DNA of 32,803 nucleotides from Antrihabitans cavernicola (lineage in GTDB: Bacteria; Actinomycetota; Actinomycetes; Mycobacteriales; Mycobacteriaceae). Position numbers and translations under genes: made by a program. The stretch is from assembly GCF_008297975.1 (NCBI RefSeq), contig NZ_VLNY01000028.1:1-32803 (forward strand), written 5' to 3'. Under the pieces are notes generated by a model. That model was not told the origin of the DNA and ran no database searches. It worked only from the letters and a program-made list of their open reading frames with translations. Positions 1 through 7,858 of this stretch are shown in pieces. Each line of letters begins with the position of its first letter. The stretch's first letter is position 1.

Positions 1-184
1 ACCCGACTGCCTCGAACGCGCTCATCTCCTCGTGCCGCGACTGGATGAACTTGGGTTCGTTGTCGGCACGGCCCCAGGCGGCGAGGATGCCGTTGATGCC
101 GTCGCCGGGAAAGGCGAACACGTCGTCGACGCCCCACTCCCGCAATCGCTCCAGCAGGTAGTCGGATACTTTTGTGCTGGTCAT
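1..184 (-). CDS. Thiamine-diphosphate enzyme (pyruvate oxidase/decarboxylase-like), N-terminal part
   Basis: The visible 61 residues begin MTSTKVSDYLLERLREWGV and continue through FAFPGDGINGI to RHEEMSAFEAVG; the gene runs off the left edge. This is the start of the N-terminal pyrimidine-binding domain of ThDP-dependent enzymes such as PoxB and acetolactate synthase. The FPGDGINGI loop and the glutamate in RHEE, which in this family activates the cofactor, are both present. The start codon overlaps the stop of the upstream GMC gene as TGATG, and GAAGGAG lies upstream, so it is probably translationally coupled as the last visible gene of the operon. The substrate (pyruvate or another 2-oxo acid) cannot be told from this fragment. 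Confidence 0.85.
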   Translation of the reverse strand, partial: MTSTKVSDYLLERLREWGVDDVFAFPGDGINGILAAWGRADNEPKFIQSRHEEMSAFEAVG

Positions 185-1818
185 CAGGGTGTGCTCCTTC
201 GGTTGACGAGTCGATCGGCGGCGCGGGCGGCGACCGCCATGATGGTCAGCGCCGGGTTGGCGCTGCCCTGGGTCGGCAGGACACTGCCGTCGGTGATGTA
301 GAGGTTGGGGACGGCGAAGCTGCGACACGAAGCGTCGACGACGCCGTGACACTCGTCGGCGGCCATGCGCGCGCCGCCGACCAGGTGGGCGGCACGGTCG
401 ATGGTGATGACCTCGTCCGCGCCCGCGGCGCGCAGCAGGTCCTCCATCACCGTTTGTGCCGCGGCCATCAGTGCTTTGTCGTTCTCGCATTGGGTGTAGG
501 AGAACCGGGCGACGGGTTGGCCGTGGCGATCGGTCTCGTCGGCGAGAGTGACGCGATTCTCCGGCTGCGGCAAGAATTCACACAGTGCACCCAGGCACGA
601 CCAATGCACATAGTCGCTCATGTATTCCCGCAGCCTCGTACCCCAGTAACCCTGCGCAGCAACGTGTTCTGCCCAGGTAATCGGGAGCGGCGACACGGTT
701 TGAATGGAGAATCCACGCTTGTACGGCTTGGTCGGATCGGTTTCGTAGAACTGCTCGGAACTGACCTCCGGTGGCGGCGCCTTGTACATGCGCACCTCCG
801 CGTCGAAGCGGCCCGCCGTCTGGGGTGCACCTTGGACCATCAGGTACCGGCCGACCTGATCGAAGTCGTTGCACAACCCGTCCGGGAAACGCGCGGATGC
901 CGAATTGAGCAGCAGCCGTGGCGTTTCGATCGAGTACCCGGCGATCGCCACCGTGCGGGCACGTTGGAAATGCTCGACCCCGCCCACGACGTAATGCACT
1001 CCCGTGGCAACGCCGGTCTGCGGATCGACAGCGACGCGGGTGACCATCGCGTTCGCACGGACTTCGGCACCATGAGCGAGGGCGTCGGGGATGTGGGTGA
1101 TCAGCGGGGACGCTTTGGCGTTCACCTTGCACCCTTGCAGACAAAATCCGCGGTAAATGCAGTGCGGACGATTCCCGAAGCGCCCGTTGCTGATTGCGAC
1201 CGGCCCCACTTTCGCGGTGATGCCCAGCCGCTGCGCGCCGCGCAGGAAGATCTCCCCGTTGCCACCGACGGGGTGCGGGCGCTGCGGATAGCTATGTGGG
1301 TCTCCCCACGGCCACTTCTCGCCAGCGACAGGTAGCTCGCCTTCCATGTCGACGTAGTAGGGGCGCAGGTCCTCATAGGCAATCGGCCAGTCCGCACCGA
1401 CACCGTCACGGCTGTAGGTGTCGAAGTCGCTCGGATGAAACCGCGGCGTGTAGCCCGCGTAGTGCACCATCGATCCGCCGACACCCCGACCGGAGTTGTT
1501 GGATCCCAACGGAACCGGATTCTCACCGCCGATCACACGAGGATCGGTCCAGTACAGCTGATGCGAGCCGGCCTCGTCACTGACCCAGTCCGCATCCGGA
1601 TCCCAAAACGGACCAGCATCGAGCGCCACCACGTTCCATCCGGCCCGGGCGAGGCGTTGCAGCATGGTGGAGCCGCCCGCCCCGCAACCGACGATCACCA
1701 TGTCGACTTCGTCGTCGTCGCAGAATCGCCGCATGTCGTGGCGCAGCTGGTGATTGGTGCGGCTGCCGTCGTTGGGTAGCAACCAGGCCGATTCGTTGCG
1801 CCTGCGGACGTCGGTCAT
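184..1818 (-). CDS. GMC-family FAD oxidoreductase (gluconate 2-dehydrogenase large-subunit type)
   Basis: This 544-residue flavoprotein probably oxidises a sugar, sugar acid or alcohol. The FAD dinucleotide fold is at about residues 38-70 (VIVGCGAGGSTMLQRLARAG, then a terminal acidic residue in ALDAG). The second FAD motif GRGVGGSMVHYAG is near 110. The C-terminal block has GARMAADECHGVVD, then NLYITDGSVLPTQGSANPAL, where the asparagine of SANP sits at the usual active-site position. No Tat or Sec signal is visible. Its start overlaps the stop of the subunit-3-like gene by 4 bp (ATGA), with GGAG 6 bp upstream. That pairing matches two-subunit gluconate/sorbitol-type dehydrogenases, but no cytochrome c subunit is present here. 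The substrate is inferred only at class level. Confidence 0.9.
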   Translation of the reverse strand: MTDVRRRNESAWLLPNDGSRTNHQLRHDMRRFCDDDEVDMVIVGCGAGGSTMLQRLARAGWNVVALDAGPFWDPDADWVSDEAGSHQLYWTDPRVIGGENPVPLGSNNSGRGVGGSMVHYAGYTPRFHPSDFDTYSRDGVGADWPIAYEDLRPYYVDMEGELPVAGEKWPWGDPHSYPQRPHPVGGNGEIFLRGAQRLGITAKVGPVAISNGRFGNRPHCIYRGFCLQGCKVNAKASPLITHIPDALAHGAEVRANAMVTRVAVDPQTGVATGVHYVVGGVEHFQRARTVAIAGYSIETPRLLLNSASARFPDGLCNDFDQVGRYLMVQGAPQTAGRFDAEVRMYKAPPPEVSSEQFYETDPTKPYKRGFSIQTVSPLPITWAEHVAAQGYWGTRLREYMSDYVHWSCLGALCEFLPQPENRVTLADETDRHGQPVARFSYTQCENDKALMAAAQTVMEDLLRAAGADEVITIDRAAHLVGGARMAADECHGVVDASCRSFAVPNLYITDGSVLPTQGSANPALTIMAVAARAADRLVNRRSTP

Positions 1819-2423
1819 CGCTGGCTCCGTCGAAGCGGGTCGGCGGCGGGCCGCCGATCACGGACCTCATGGCCTTCGCGGCTGTCGACCCCGAGATTCT
1901 TGTAGCCGCGTGGGTACGCCGGACCGGCGAAACCGATCTCGTTCCACACATGCGGATGCGAATAGAACGCTGTGCATGCATAGCGGGTCCACAAGCTCCA
2001 GGCGTGGGCCGCCGATCGCCCGTGCCAGTCGTCGCTGCCGAGATCTTGGACCGCCTGGATGAGATCGGTTTGCTGAGTGGGGGAGCAGGAGGCGAAGCCC
2101 GCACCGAAGCGTGCTCGTGCGTCTGTGTCGAGGTCGGCGAGAGTGTGGCGCCACGACTGAGCGTCGGCCGGCATGTCGTCGTAATGCCAACCGTCTGTTT
2201 GTGTCTCGGCCAACCGGGCATCGATCTGTGGCGCAATCGGAACTATCGGCTCTGCCTTTTGACCGAGCAGATGATCGACGAGAGCAGTAGCGATGGTTTC
2301 CTCGGCCGGGGTGAAGAACCGAATTTCGGGCGCCATGGCGATACGAGCGAGTACCACGCCGGCCGTGACCGGATCCCACCGACCGGACTGCGAGAGCACG
2401 TCGAAGCCCGGAAATCGATCCAT
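1815..2423 (-). CDS. Gluconate 2-dehydrogenase subunit 3-like protein
   Basis: The protein has 202 residues. The segment APEIRFFTPAEETIATALVD is the characteristic start of the gluconate 2-dehydrogenase subunit 3 family, and the helical rest with HVWNEIGFAGPAYPRGY near the end is also typical. Members are small partners of GMC flavoproteins, and here the gene directly precedes and overlaps one. The chosen start (MDRFPGFDV) overlaps the stop of the upstream membrane-protein gene as TGATG. Many homologues carry a Tat signal; none is seen here, so an exported complex is not supported by the sequence. Function as a non-catalytic partner is inferred from the family and context. Confidence 0.82.
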   Translation of the reverse strand: MDRFPGFDVLSQSGRWDPVTAGVVLARIAMAPEIRFFTPAEETIATALVDHLLGQKAEPIVPIAPQIDARLAETQTDGWHYDDMPADAQSWRHTLADLDTDARARFGAGFASCSPTQQTDLIQAVQDLGSDDWHGRSAAHAWSLWTRYACTAFYSHPHVWNEIGFAGPAYPRGYKNLGVDSREGHEVRDRRPAADPLRRSQR

Positions 2424-2899
2424 CACTGCTCGCGCCGAAGTAGCGCCGCGAGCAAACCCATCCCGCCGACCATCGTCACCAACAGTGGCGCCATCAACGG
2501 TGGCCCCATCTCCATGTTGTAACGGAAGTTCGACCAACCGCCCGGCTTCTGCGCGATCCCACGGCCGTGCAGATAGGTGCCCTGCAGGCCGTTCGCGACG
2601 ATCACCGCCGAGGCCAGCGGCAACGCCGTTTTCGCCATCCGTTTGTCGAGAAATCCGGCCACACCGGCGACCGCGCCCACCGGACCCAGAACCACCGGCC
2701 ACCACATCATCGTGTTGCCGAAGCTGGCGCTGTCGTGTTCGAAGTAGATCTCCACCGCCGTCACTACCGACCCCACCGCAGTGAGCCCGGCCAGGCTTCT
2801 TTCGAAGCGCCCGGTTTCGACATTGCGGACCATCCGGTCGATGCCGTGTACGCCGTCTTGTACCACCGTCGGCGTAAGTCGGTTGCGTGCAAAGCGCAT
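2423..2899 (-). CDS. Four-helix membrane protein of unknown function
   Basis: The product has 158 residues with four probable membrane helices: LAGLTAVGSVVTAVEIYF, TMMWWPVVLGPVGAVAGVAG, TALPLASAVIVANGLQGTYL and APLLVTMVGGMGLLAALL. I do not recognise a named family. The start MRFARNRLTPT is chosen because AAGGGG lies about 8 bp upstream; a GTG 39 bp further up (2936-2938) is less well placed. It sits 48 bp after the lipoprotein gene and overlaps the subunit-3 gene, so it is part of the same transcript. A role as membrane anchor or electron-transfer partner for the GMC complex is plausible but is inference only. It shows no obvious paired haem-ligand histidines. Confidence 0.8.
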   Translation of the reverse strand: MRFARNRLTPTVVQDGVHGIDRMVRNVETGRFERSLAGLTAVGSVVTAVEIYFEHDSASFGNTMMWWPVVLGPVGAVAGVAGFLDKRMAKTALPLASAVIVANGLQGTYLHGRGIAQKPGGWSNFRYNMEMGPPLMAPLLVTMVGGMGLLAALLRREQ

Positions 2900-2947
2900 G
2901 GAATTCCCCTTCCCGGGACGTGTTCGTGGTCGGTCCACCTGGTTGCG

Positions 2948-3547
2948 TCAAGCGCCCGTCGCCGGCAACGGTGGCGGCGTCGGGCACGCATCCAGCGCAA
3001 CGTCGACCGTTGTTGCACCTGCTTTTTCGAATGTGAACGTCAGTGGGACCGTCAGGCCGGGTCGCGCATATTTGTTGGGGTGATTGAGCACTACGTCGAT
3101 CGGAGTGTCGGGTGCGCTTGCGCCCGTGACCTGTTCGATCGGCTGCCCCGCAGCGAGGGTGGTCTTCGGCGCAATCACCAGTGCGGCCGCCGGCGCGTCG
3201 ACTGCGACCGAGTTCGCGGCGTCGCTCGCGATGCCGATGAGCCGGTCGGGCGTGGTGGAACTGTTGTTGACGGCAGTGAAAGCAACCCGGATCGGACCGC
3301 CGTGTTGTGCGACGCAGGGGCCGGTGGCCGTGGACGGCGTCAGGTAGATGTTGCGTAGCGAGATGTCACCGATGTCGGCGGAGCGACCGTTGACCGCGGC
3401 AACCTGCTGCGCTGTCTGACTGATCCGTCCTGCGGAGCAACCAGAGATCGCAAGCGCCGCAAGGGCGGCCAGCGGCACGATCGTGGCGCAGAATGCCGGT
3501 CGGCCGGTCAGATGAGCAAAGTAGGGCGGAGTGCGTCCGATTGTCAT
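2948..3547 (-). CDS. LpqE-like secreted lipoprotein
   Basis: The 199-residue protein has a long signal peptide ending in the lipobox LAISGCSAG, so it should be lipidated at Cys37 or so and anchored outside the membrane. The mature start GRISQTAQQVAAVNG closely resembles mycobacterial LpqE (GQISQTA..PAVNG), and the later LTFTFEKAG segment also matches that family. LpqE relatives share the fold of PCu(A)C copper chaperones, but the Met/His copper motif is not evident here. GGAGGAGG lies about 12 bp before the ATG. It is the first gene of the GMC operon, 71 bp below the predicted transcription start in module A. Its first codons (MTIG) and leader match those of the GH15 gene, see findings. Confidence 0.85.
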   Translation of the reverse strand: MTIGRTPPYFAHLTGRPAFCATIVPLAALAALAISGCSAGRISQTAQQVAAVNGRSADIGDISLRNIYLTPSTATGPCVAQHGGPIRVAFTAVNNSSTTPDRLIGIASDAANSVAVDAPAAALVIAPKTTLAAGQPIEQVTGASAPDTPIDVVLNHPNKYARPGLTVPLTFTFEKAGATTVDVALDACPTPPPLPATGA

Positions 3548-3548
3548 G

Positions 3549-3692
3549 TGCTGTCTGTCCTCCTCCGTGTAGTCGAGTGGCAGGGGCGCCTGGTCTCACG
3601 CTCCGCAATAATTGCGTTATGGCAAACATATGCGCAACAATTGCGACTCAGCAAGGGCCTGGCGCTACTCCCACAACGAATTCTCAGGAACG
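3549..3692 (-). promoter_or_regulatory. Promoter-operator module A (lpqE-GMC operon)
   Basis: Two 13-bp palindromes, CGCAATAATTGCG at 3604-3616 and CGCAACAATTGCG at 3633-3645, have centres 29 bp apart. On the minus strand a promoter can be read: -35 TTGCTG (3649-3654), 18-bp spacer, -10 TATGTT (3625-3630). The second palindrome lies in the spacer and the first falls near the expected transcription start, an arrangement typical of repression. The plus-strand flank 3674-3688 (CAACGAATTCTCAGG) matches the start of the MarR gene with its ATG changed to ACG. The regulator is inferred to be the MarR protein at 15410-15907. Confidence 0.75.
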
Positions 3693-3710
3693 CGTCTCGG
3701 ATTCGAACTC

Positions 3711-3741
3711 CGCAATTAGTTGCAGTAGCGCAATGCTTGCG
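3711..3741 (+). promoter_or_regulatory. Operator site B upstream of the TDT transporter
   Basis: Here CGCAATGCTTGCG (3729-3741) is a 13-mer of the same class, preceded by GCAATTAGTTGC (3712-3723). Read on the minus strand, the order palindrome-CTAC-GCAACTA equals that of modules C and D, so the module points the other way, toward the plus-strand transporter gene. ATTAGT (3715-3720) occupies the place of the -10 box, but no good -35 is seen 17-18 bp upstream. Operator identity is well supported by similarity; promoter activity is not. Confidence 0.55.
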
Positions 3742-3888
3742 GTATGTCGCGTACGATGGGTTTCGGTCGCCTCGGCGGGCGACGTGGCGGACGCGCGCGC
3801 CGGTACGGTTCGCCCGAGGGGTTGTCATGCACGCGGGTGAAATGAATACTGTTGCGTCGCGGGGGTTCTCGCAGACGGCGAGACCGCG

Positions 3889-4923
3889 ATGAGCTGGAAG
3901 TCGAGGGTCGGTCTCGGGCACATCGCGGTTGTCGGCACAGTGCCACCGGATGTGTTCGCTGTGGTCATGGCCGCGGGCATCTTGTCCATCGCCGCCGCAG
4001 ATCACGAGTATCGGGCGCTCGCGACGATTCTGGGGCTGCTTGCGTCGGCGATGTTCGCGCTGCTTCTTGTCGTTGCTGTCGTTCGGGTGACGATCGGGCC
4101 GTCGGGCAACTGGGCTCGTCGGCGTGACCCTGACGTCGCGCTACGAATGTTCACCTTTGTCGCAGCGTCCGCGGTGCTTGCCACGCGGTGGGGTGCGCAT
4201 CGCGTAATCGCTTCGACGCTGACAGCTCTCGGTCTCGTCGCGTGGCTGGTGCTGGTTCCGCTGGCGCTGCGCGACGTGCAATCCCGGACACGCAGCAATT
4301 TGCTCGATCACGTACATGGGGCCTGGCTGCTCGCCACTGTTGCCACCGAGGGGGTGACGATCACAGCGGCCGATATGTCGGCTCGCACGGGCACCGCGGC
4401 GCTGACCGCACTGGCCGCGATCGTCATGGCCGGTGGTGTCCTCGTCTATCCGCTGGTCGCGGGGGCCATCGTGGCGCGCACTGTTTCCGCCAAGCGACAT
4501 TCCGACACACTCTCGCCCGACATGTGGATTTTGATGGGGGCATTGGCAATCACATCCCTGGCCGCTGATCATGTCCTCGCCGCCGTCGTGGGTGAGGACA
4601 CCATCGGCTGGCTGGCCGAGGGGCTACCGCCGCTGGCGTGTGCGATGTGGATTGCTGCCACCGCGTGGATTCCGTTGCTGCTGTATGTCGAGATCTGGGA
4701 GGTCGAGACCCGAGCTGGGGCGCTGCGGTATCAACGCGTCTGGTGGGCCGCGGTGTTCCCACTGGGAATGTATGCGGCGGCGACGGACGCAACGTCGACG
4801 CACCTGCATATCAGGTGGTTGAGCGCGGTGTCAGTGGGCGCCTTCTGGGTTGCCGCGGCGGTGTGGTCGGTGGTCGGGCTCGGACTTGCCCGCCGCACGG
4901 TAGGGGCCGCTCGACGACCGTGA
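3889..4923 (+). CDS. TDT/SLAC1-family membrane transporter
   Basis: The protein has 344 residues with about ten hydrophobic helices. The opening PPDVFAVVMAAGILSIAA and the late VFPLGMYAAAT fit the tellurite-resistance/dicarboxylate transporter (TDT) family, which includes TehA, Mae1 and the SLAC1 anion channels. Substrates in the family are small anions (malate, sulfite, nitrate, chloride); which applies here is not visible. The start at 3889 is the first usable one after an in-frame stop at 3838-3840; its ribosome site is weak (GGCGAG). It is divergent from the lipoprotein operon and shares the operator-rich 340-bp intergenic region. Apart from these operator sites, the interval 3548-3888 holds no gene I can support. 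Confidence 0.85.
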   Translation: MSWKSRVGLGHIAVVGTVPPDVFAVVMAAGILSIAAADHEYRALATILGLLASAMFALLLVVAVVRVTIGPSGNWARRRDPDVALRMFTFVAASAVLATRWGAHRVIASTLTALGLVAWLVLVPLALRDVQSRTRSNLLDHVHGAWLLATVATEGVTITAADMSARTGTAALTALAAIVMAGGVLVYPLVAGAIVARTVSAKRHSDTLSPDMWILMGALAITSLAADHVLAAVVGEDTIGWLAEGLPPLACAMWIAATAWIPLLLYVEIWEVETRAGALRYQRVWWAAVFPLGMYAAATDATSTHLHIRWLSAVSVGAFWVAAAVWSVVGLGLARRTVGAARRP

Positions 4924-4965
4924 CGGGGCTGGTGTCGATACAGCTGGGCTCAGTTCGCGCGCTGT

Positions 4966-5478
4966 CTATTGGTCGGTGAGGTGCACGGCTCGTTCGCTCG
5001 CGCACGGGGCGGCGGGTGGCGAAGTCGAACGCGATGCCGGGGACCGGTTCGATGCCGGTCGGGAGCTGCCGTTCGGCATCGGTCGCGATCCGGATGCTTT
5101 CGGCAAATTCCAGCCTGCAGGTTTCGGTCGCGCCGACAGCCGAGTTTCCATGACGACGCGGTCCTGAGCGATGGTCTGCCACGATCGTCAACGCAGGAAC
5201 CCGTGGATTGCGTTGCGCTTGGCGGGTTCGGTGAGTGCTATTAGGTAGTCGGTTCCGTCGAACGTGTAGGTACCGTCACCGAGTCTGTTGGGCCACGGTG
5301 CCAACGGGGTGCCGTGCGCACCGTCGCACCTGGCGCCGCGATCGTTAGGGTGCAGCCACGTCTCGGTCGCCCACAGTGTAGGTGCGCACGCCGCCGCCGA
5401 CTTCGACGATGGTGGCCCGGTGCTCGCCGTGTGTGATCTCGAACTGGTCGCCCGAGGCGGCGGGATCTCGGACGTCAT
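4966..5478 (-). pseudogene. Decayed aldose 1-epimerase (galM-like)
   Basis: Remnants of a galactose mutarotase-type epimerase are spread over several frames. The first part encodes SGDQFEITHGEHRATIVEV and GGGVRTYTVGDRDV in one frame, ending in a stop. A second frame carries CDGAHGTPLAPWPNRLGDG, then TYTFDGTDY and EPAKRNAIHGFLR. These match the conserved PWPNR and NAIHG blocks of the family. After a stop at 5188, a later family block reads as RQLPTGIEPVPGIAFDF (about 5010-5070), so roughly 60 residues between are lost, and the C-terminal third is missing. Intact relatives have about 300 residues. The remnant begins where the small gene 5475-5882 ends. Not expected to be functional. Confidence 0.8.
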
Positions 5479-5882
5479 CGCTGGGCCCTTCTGTTCGTCG
5501 TTTGCGGCCAGCAAGACCGGGTGCGCCGGAGAGCGAGACTGCCGGCGACCAGGAGGCCGAGCGCGAATCCCGCCAGCACGTATTTCGTTTGTCCTCGGGT
5601 GCGGGGGTGTGTCTTCGCGGCTAGTGCTACCGGAGGGAGGTGGCCGTTTTCGGGTCGGGGTGGTCGCGCTCGGTCGAACGCCGAGGCGGTGGCATCCGCG
5701 GTCCGGCGGTCGCGGGTGTGGGCTTGCACCTGTTGCGTGCTCGCGCCCGGCCCGAATCCTGCGAGCAGGCCCGCCCTCAGCCGCGACAGCTGAGCCTGAG
5801 TGCTGCGCACATCCGGCGCTGGGCGCGGCACCGGGTATCGGCGTCCGCGTGCTGGCTCGGGTACTCCGTCACGGCGTGCCAT
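5475..5882 (-). CDS. Small protein with one C-terminal membrane helix
   Basis: The 135-residue product is basic and low in complexity, with one C-terminal membrane helix (KYVLAGFALGLLVAGSLALR). The segment PDVRSTQAQLSRLRAGLLAG and the later ALAAKTHPRTRG loosely recall DUF3618 proteins, which have an N-terminal coiled region and a C-terminal helix. The match is weak, and the middle may be frame-damaged. The start MARRDGVPEPA is chosen because GGGAGG lies 5 bp upstream. The gene is divergent from the cytochrome b/molybdopterin gene, with an operator between them. It overlaps the broken epimerase by 4 bp, so the two were probably one transcript. Function unknown. Confidence 0.5.
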   Translation of the reverse strand: MARRDGVPEPARGRRYPVPRPAPDVRSTQAQLSRLRAGLLAGFGPGASTQQVQAHTRDRRTADATASAFDRARPPRPENGHLPPVALAAKTHPRTRGQTKYVLAGFALGLLVAGSLALRRTRSCWPQTTNRRAQR

Positions 5883-5926
5883 GATCGCCTCCCGCCGTTT
5901 GGATGCCCGAAGAATCGACAACCTCA

Positions 5927-5968
5927 CTTACAGTTTGTGACTAAATTTGCGTTAGCGCAACTATTGCG
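5927..5968 (+). promoter_or_regulatory. Operator site upstream of the cytochrome b-molybdopterin gene
   Basis: CGCAACTATTGCG (5956-5968) is a perfect-arm 13-mer of the shared class. On the minus strand the region reads palindrome-CTA-CGCAAA-TTTA, colinear with module D. A degenerate second palindrome, CTTACAGTTTGTG (5927-5939), lies 29 bp away centre to centre, the same spacing as in modules A and D. The orientation faces the plus-strand gene at 6040. TAAATT (5942-5947) sits at the -10 place, but the -35 is unclear. Confidence 0.6.
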
Positions 5969-6039
5969 GTCTGACGACATATGGCGCAAGGTGAAGTAGG
6001 TGAGGGGCCAGCCGGAGTCCTCCGATCGAGGAGGTTGTG

Positions 6040-7527
6040 GTGCCGTCGTACTTTCCGTGGTGGGTCGTGGTCACCCATTTCCTCAACCTGTTCTTCATGC
6101 TGCTGCTGATGCGCTCCGGCATCGAGGTGCTCTCGGCGTTTCCGAAGTTGTATTGGAACGATCATTGCCCGCCGGGGCGCGAATGGGCTCGCTTCTCGAA
6201 GAAGACGTTCGGAGCGGACTCACGCACACCGTGGAGCAGCCTCGACGAGGAGGAATCCTGGTCGTCGGTGGTGGCGTTGCCGGGTAAGAAGAATCTCGGA
6301 CTGGGTCGGCACTGGCATTTCATGACGGTCCAGTTCTGGATCCTGACCGGGCTCGTGTACGTGGTGTTGGTGTTCACCACCGGATACTGGCACTACCTCA
6401 TTCCTACCCACTGGTCGATCGTGCCGGACTCGATCCGCGCGGTGGGCACCTACCTGCACTTTCAGATCCCCCAGAGGATCTCCGGTGAACCGTTCGAGCC
6501 CGCGCAGAAACTGACTTATTTCCTGCTGATCTTCGTTCTTGCCCCGTTCCAGATCGCGACCGGCGCAGCCATGTCTCCCACCGTCCTGGCCAGGTTTCCC
6601 TGGTACGGCAAGCTGCTGGGCGGAAAACAGGGTGCCCGGAGCCTGCACTTTCTGGGGCTGTGCGCGTTCGCAGCCTTCATCGTGCTGCACGTATTCATGG
6701 TGATCGTGCACAACCTGCCGAAGGAGTTCGTCTCGATCGTGCTGGCCGGGCACGGCAGCAGGGCCCTCGCACTGGGCGTCGGGCTGGCCGGCCTGTTCCT
6801 GATTCTGCTCTTCCACGTGGTCATCACCTGGTTCTCGTTGCGCTATCGGCGCCGCACGCAACGACTACTCGGTCTTGTCGTGAACCCGTTCGAAAAGGTC
6901 ATCTCCCGATCGCTGTCCTCGCGCGAGCACTACAGCGCCGATGATCTCTCCCCGTATCACCGGGTCAACGGCTACCCCCCGGTCGGGCAGGACTACGACC
7001 GCATGGTCGCCGACGACTTCCGCAACTACCGGCTGACCATCGGCGGACTCGTCGAGAACCCCACCACGCTCTCACTGGCGGAGCTGCGGAAATTGGGCGT
7101 GACACGCCAGACTGTCAAGCACAACTGCATTCAGGGCTGGACCGCCGTCGCCGAGTGGGCCGGTGTTCCGTTGGCTGCGGTGCTCGACCGCGTGCGCCCG
7201 ACCGCCGAGGCGCGTCACATTGTCTTCTACGCGATGGACGACAAGGGACTCACCGAAGGCGAGGGCCGCTACGGCTACTTCTACGGGTCGATTCCCATGT
7301 TCCTGGCCTACGACAGCCAGACCATCCTCGCACTGGACATGAACGGCGCCCCGCTACCGGTCGAGCACGGAGCACCCGTACGGCTGCGTATCGAGACGCA
7401 GCTCGGCTTCAAGATGGTCAAGTGGATCGTCGGAATCGAATTCGTATCCGACACCGACTCCATCGGGATGGGTATGGGCGGTTGGCGCGAGGACCAACAG
7501 TTCTACGCCAACGCGGCCGGTATCTGA
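6040..7527 (+). CDS. Membrane cytochrome b561-type / molybdopterin oxidoreductase fusion
   Basis: This 495-residue fusion has two parts. Residues 1 to about 285 form a membrane domain of five or six helices with histidines in HWHFMTVQFW, HFLGLCAFAAFIVLHVFMV and FHVVITWF, as in b-type cytochromes of the b561/YedZ type. Residues from about 330 match the sulfite-oxidase-like molybdopterin domain (YRLTIGGLVENP), with HNCIQGWTAVAEWAGVPL carrying the expected Mo-ligand cysteine (about C363). The pair resembles MsrPQ/YedYZ in one chain; no Tat signal precedes the molybdopterin domain. Two GTG codons are adjacent; 6040 is preferred because GAGGAGG lies 5 bp upstream (6037 would leave 2 bp). The electron acceptor or substrate is unknown. 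It is divergent from the gene at 5475-5882. Confidence 0.85.
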   Translation: MPSYFPWWVVVTHFLNLFFMLLLMRSGIEVLSAFPKLYWNDHCPPGREWARFSKKTFGADSRTPWSSLDEEESWSSVVALPGKKNLGLGRHWHFMTVQFWILTGLVYVVLVFTTGYWHYLIPTHWSIVPDSIRAVGTYLHFQIPQRISGEPFEPAQKLTYFLLIFVLAPFQIATGAAMSPTVLARFPWYGKLLGGKQGARSLHFLGLCAFAAFIVLHVFMVIVHNLPKEFVSIVLAGHGSRALALGVGLAGLFLILLFHVVITWFSLRYRRRTQRLLGLVVNPFEKVISRSLSSREHYSADDLSPYHRVNGYPPVGQDYDRMVADDFRNYRLTIGGLVENPTTLSLAELRKLGVTRQTVKHNCIQGWTAVAEWAGVPLAAVLDRVRPTAEARHIVFYAMDDKGLTEGEGRYGYFYGSIPMFLAYDSQTILALDMNGAPLPVEHGAPVRLRIETQLGFKMVKWIVGIEFVSDTDSIGMGMGGWREDQQFYANAAGI

Positions 7528-7685
7528 ATTGCTACGCTCACTCGACCACGACGGCGGCCACGCGATTCCGGTAGGGCCGGTCCGAGTAGTGCAGGCCGGG
7601 CGCCGGCGCCTGAACGGATTGGGTTCGCCTCTCCCGTGTAAACCCCTGCGGGTTCCGTGATCATCAGCCAATGCAGGAGGCCCGC

Positions 7686-7858
7686 ATGAGCGGTATCGAC
7701 AAGGCAAAAGAACAAGCTCGAAGACCTTGATGGTCAGGCAAGAGTAGTGGGAAGACGATCGGTGATACCGAGGTCGAGAACGAAGGCAAGGGTGACCGAG
7801 CGAAGTCGAACCTGAAGGATGCGGGCGAAAAGGCCAAAGACGCCTTCAAAGACCGAAG
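7686..7858 (+). pseudogene. Decayed CsbD-family stress protein gene
   Basis: An ATG with AGGAGG upstream starts MSGIDKAK, after which the frame shifts to KLEDLDGQA and shifts again to GKTIGDTEVENEGKGDRAKS and NLKDAGEKAKDAFKD. Joined, these give a typical 55-60 residue CsbD protein (small, lysine-rich, helical, general stress). At least two single-base changes break the frame, so no intact product is expected. The good ribosome site suggests recent decay. It follows the cytochrome b/molybdopterin gene on the same strand. Confidence 0.8.

Noticed and set aside
172-1335. Long plus-strand open frame opposite the GMC gene
   Set aside because: No ribosome site and no recognisable domain; it mirrors the codon bias of the well-supported minus-strand gene.
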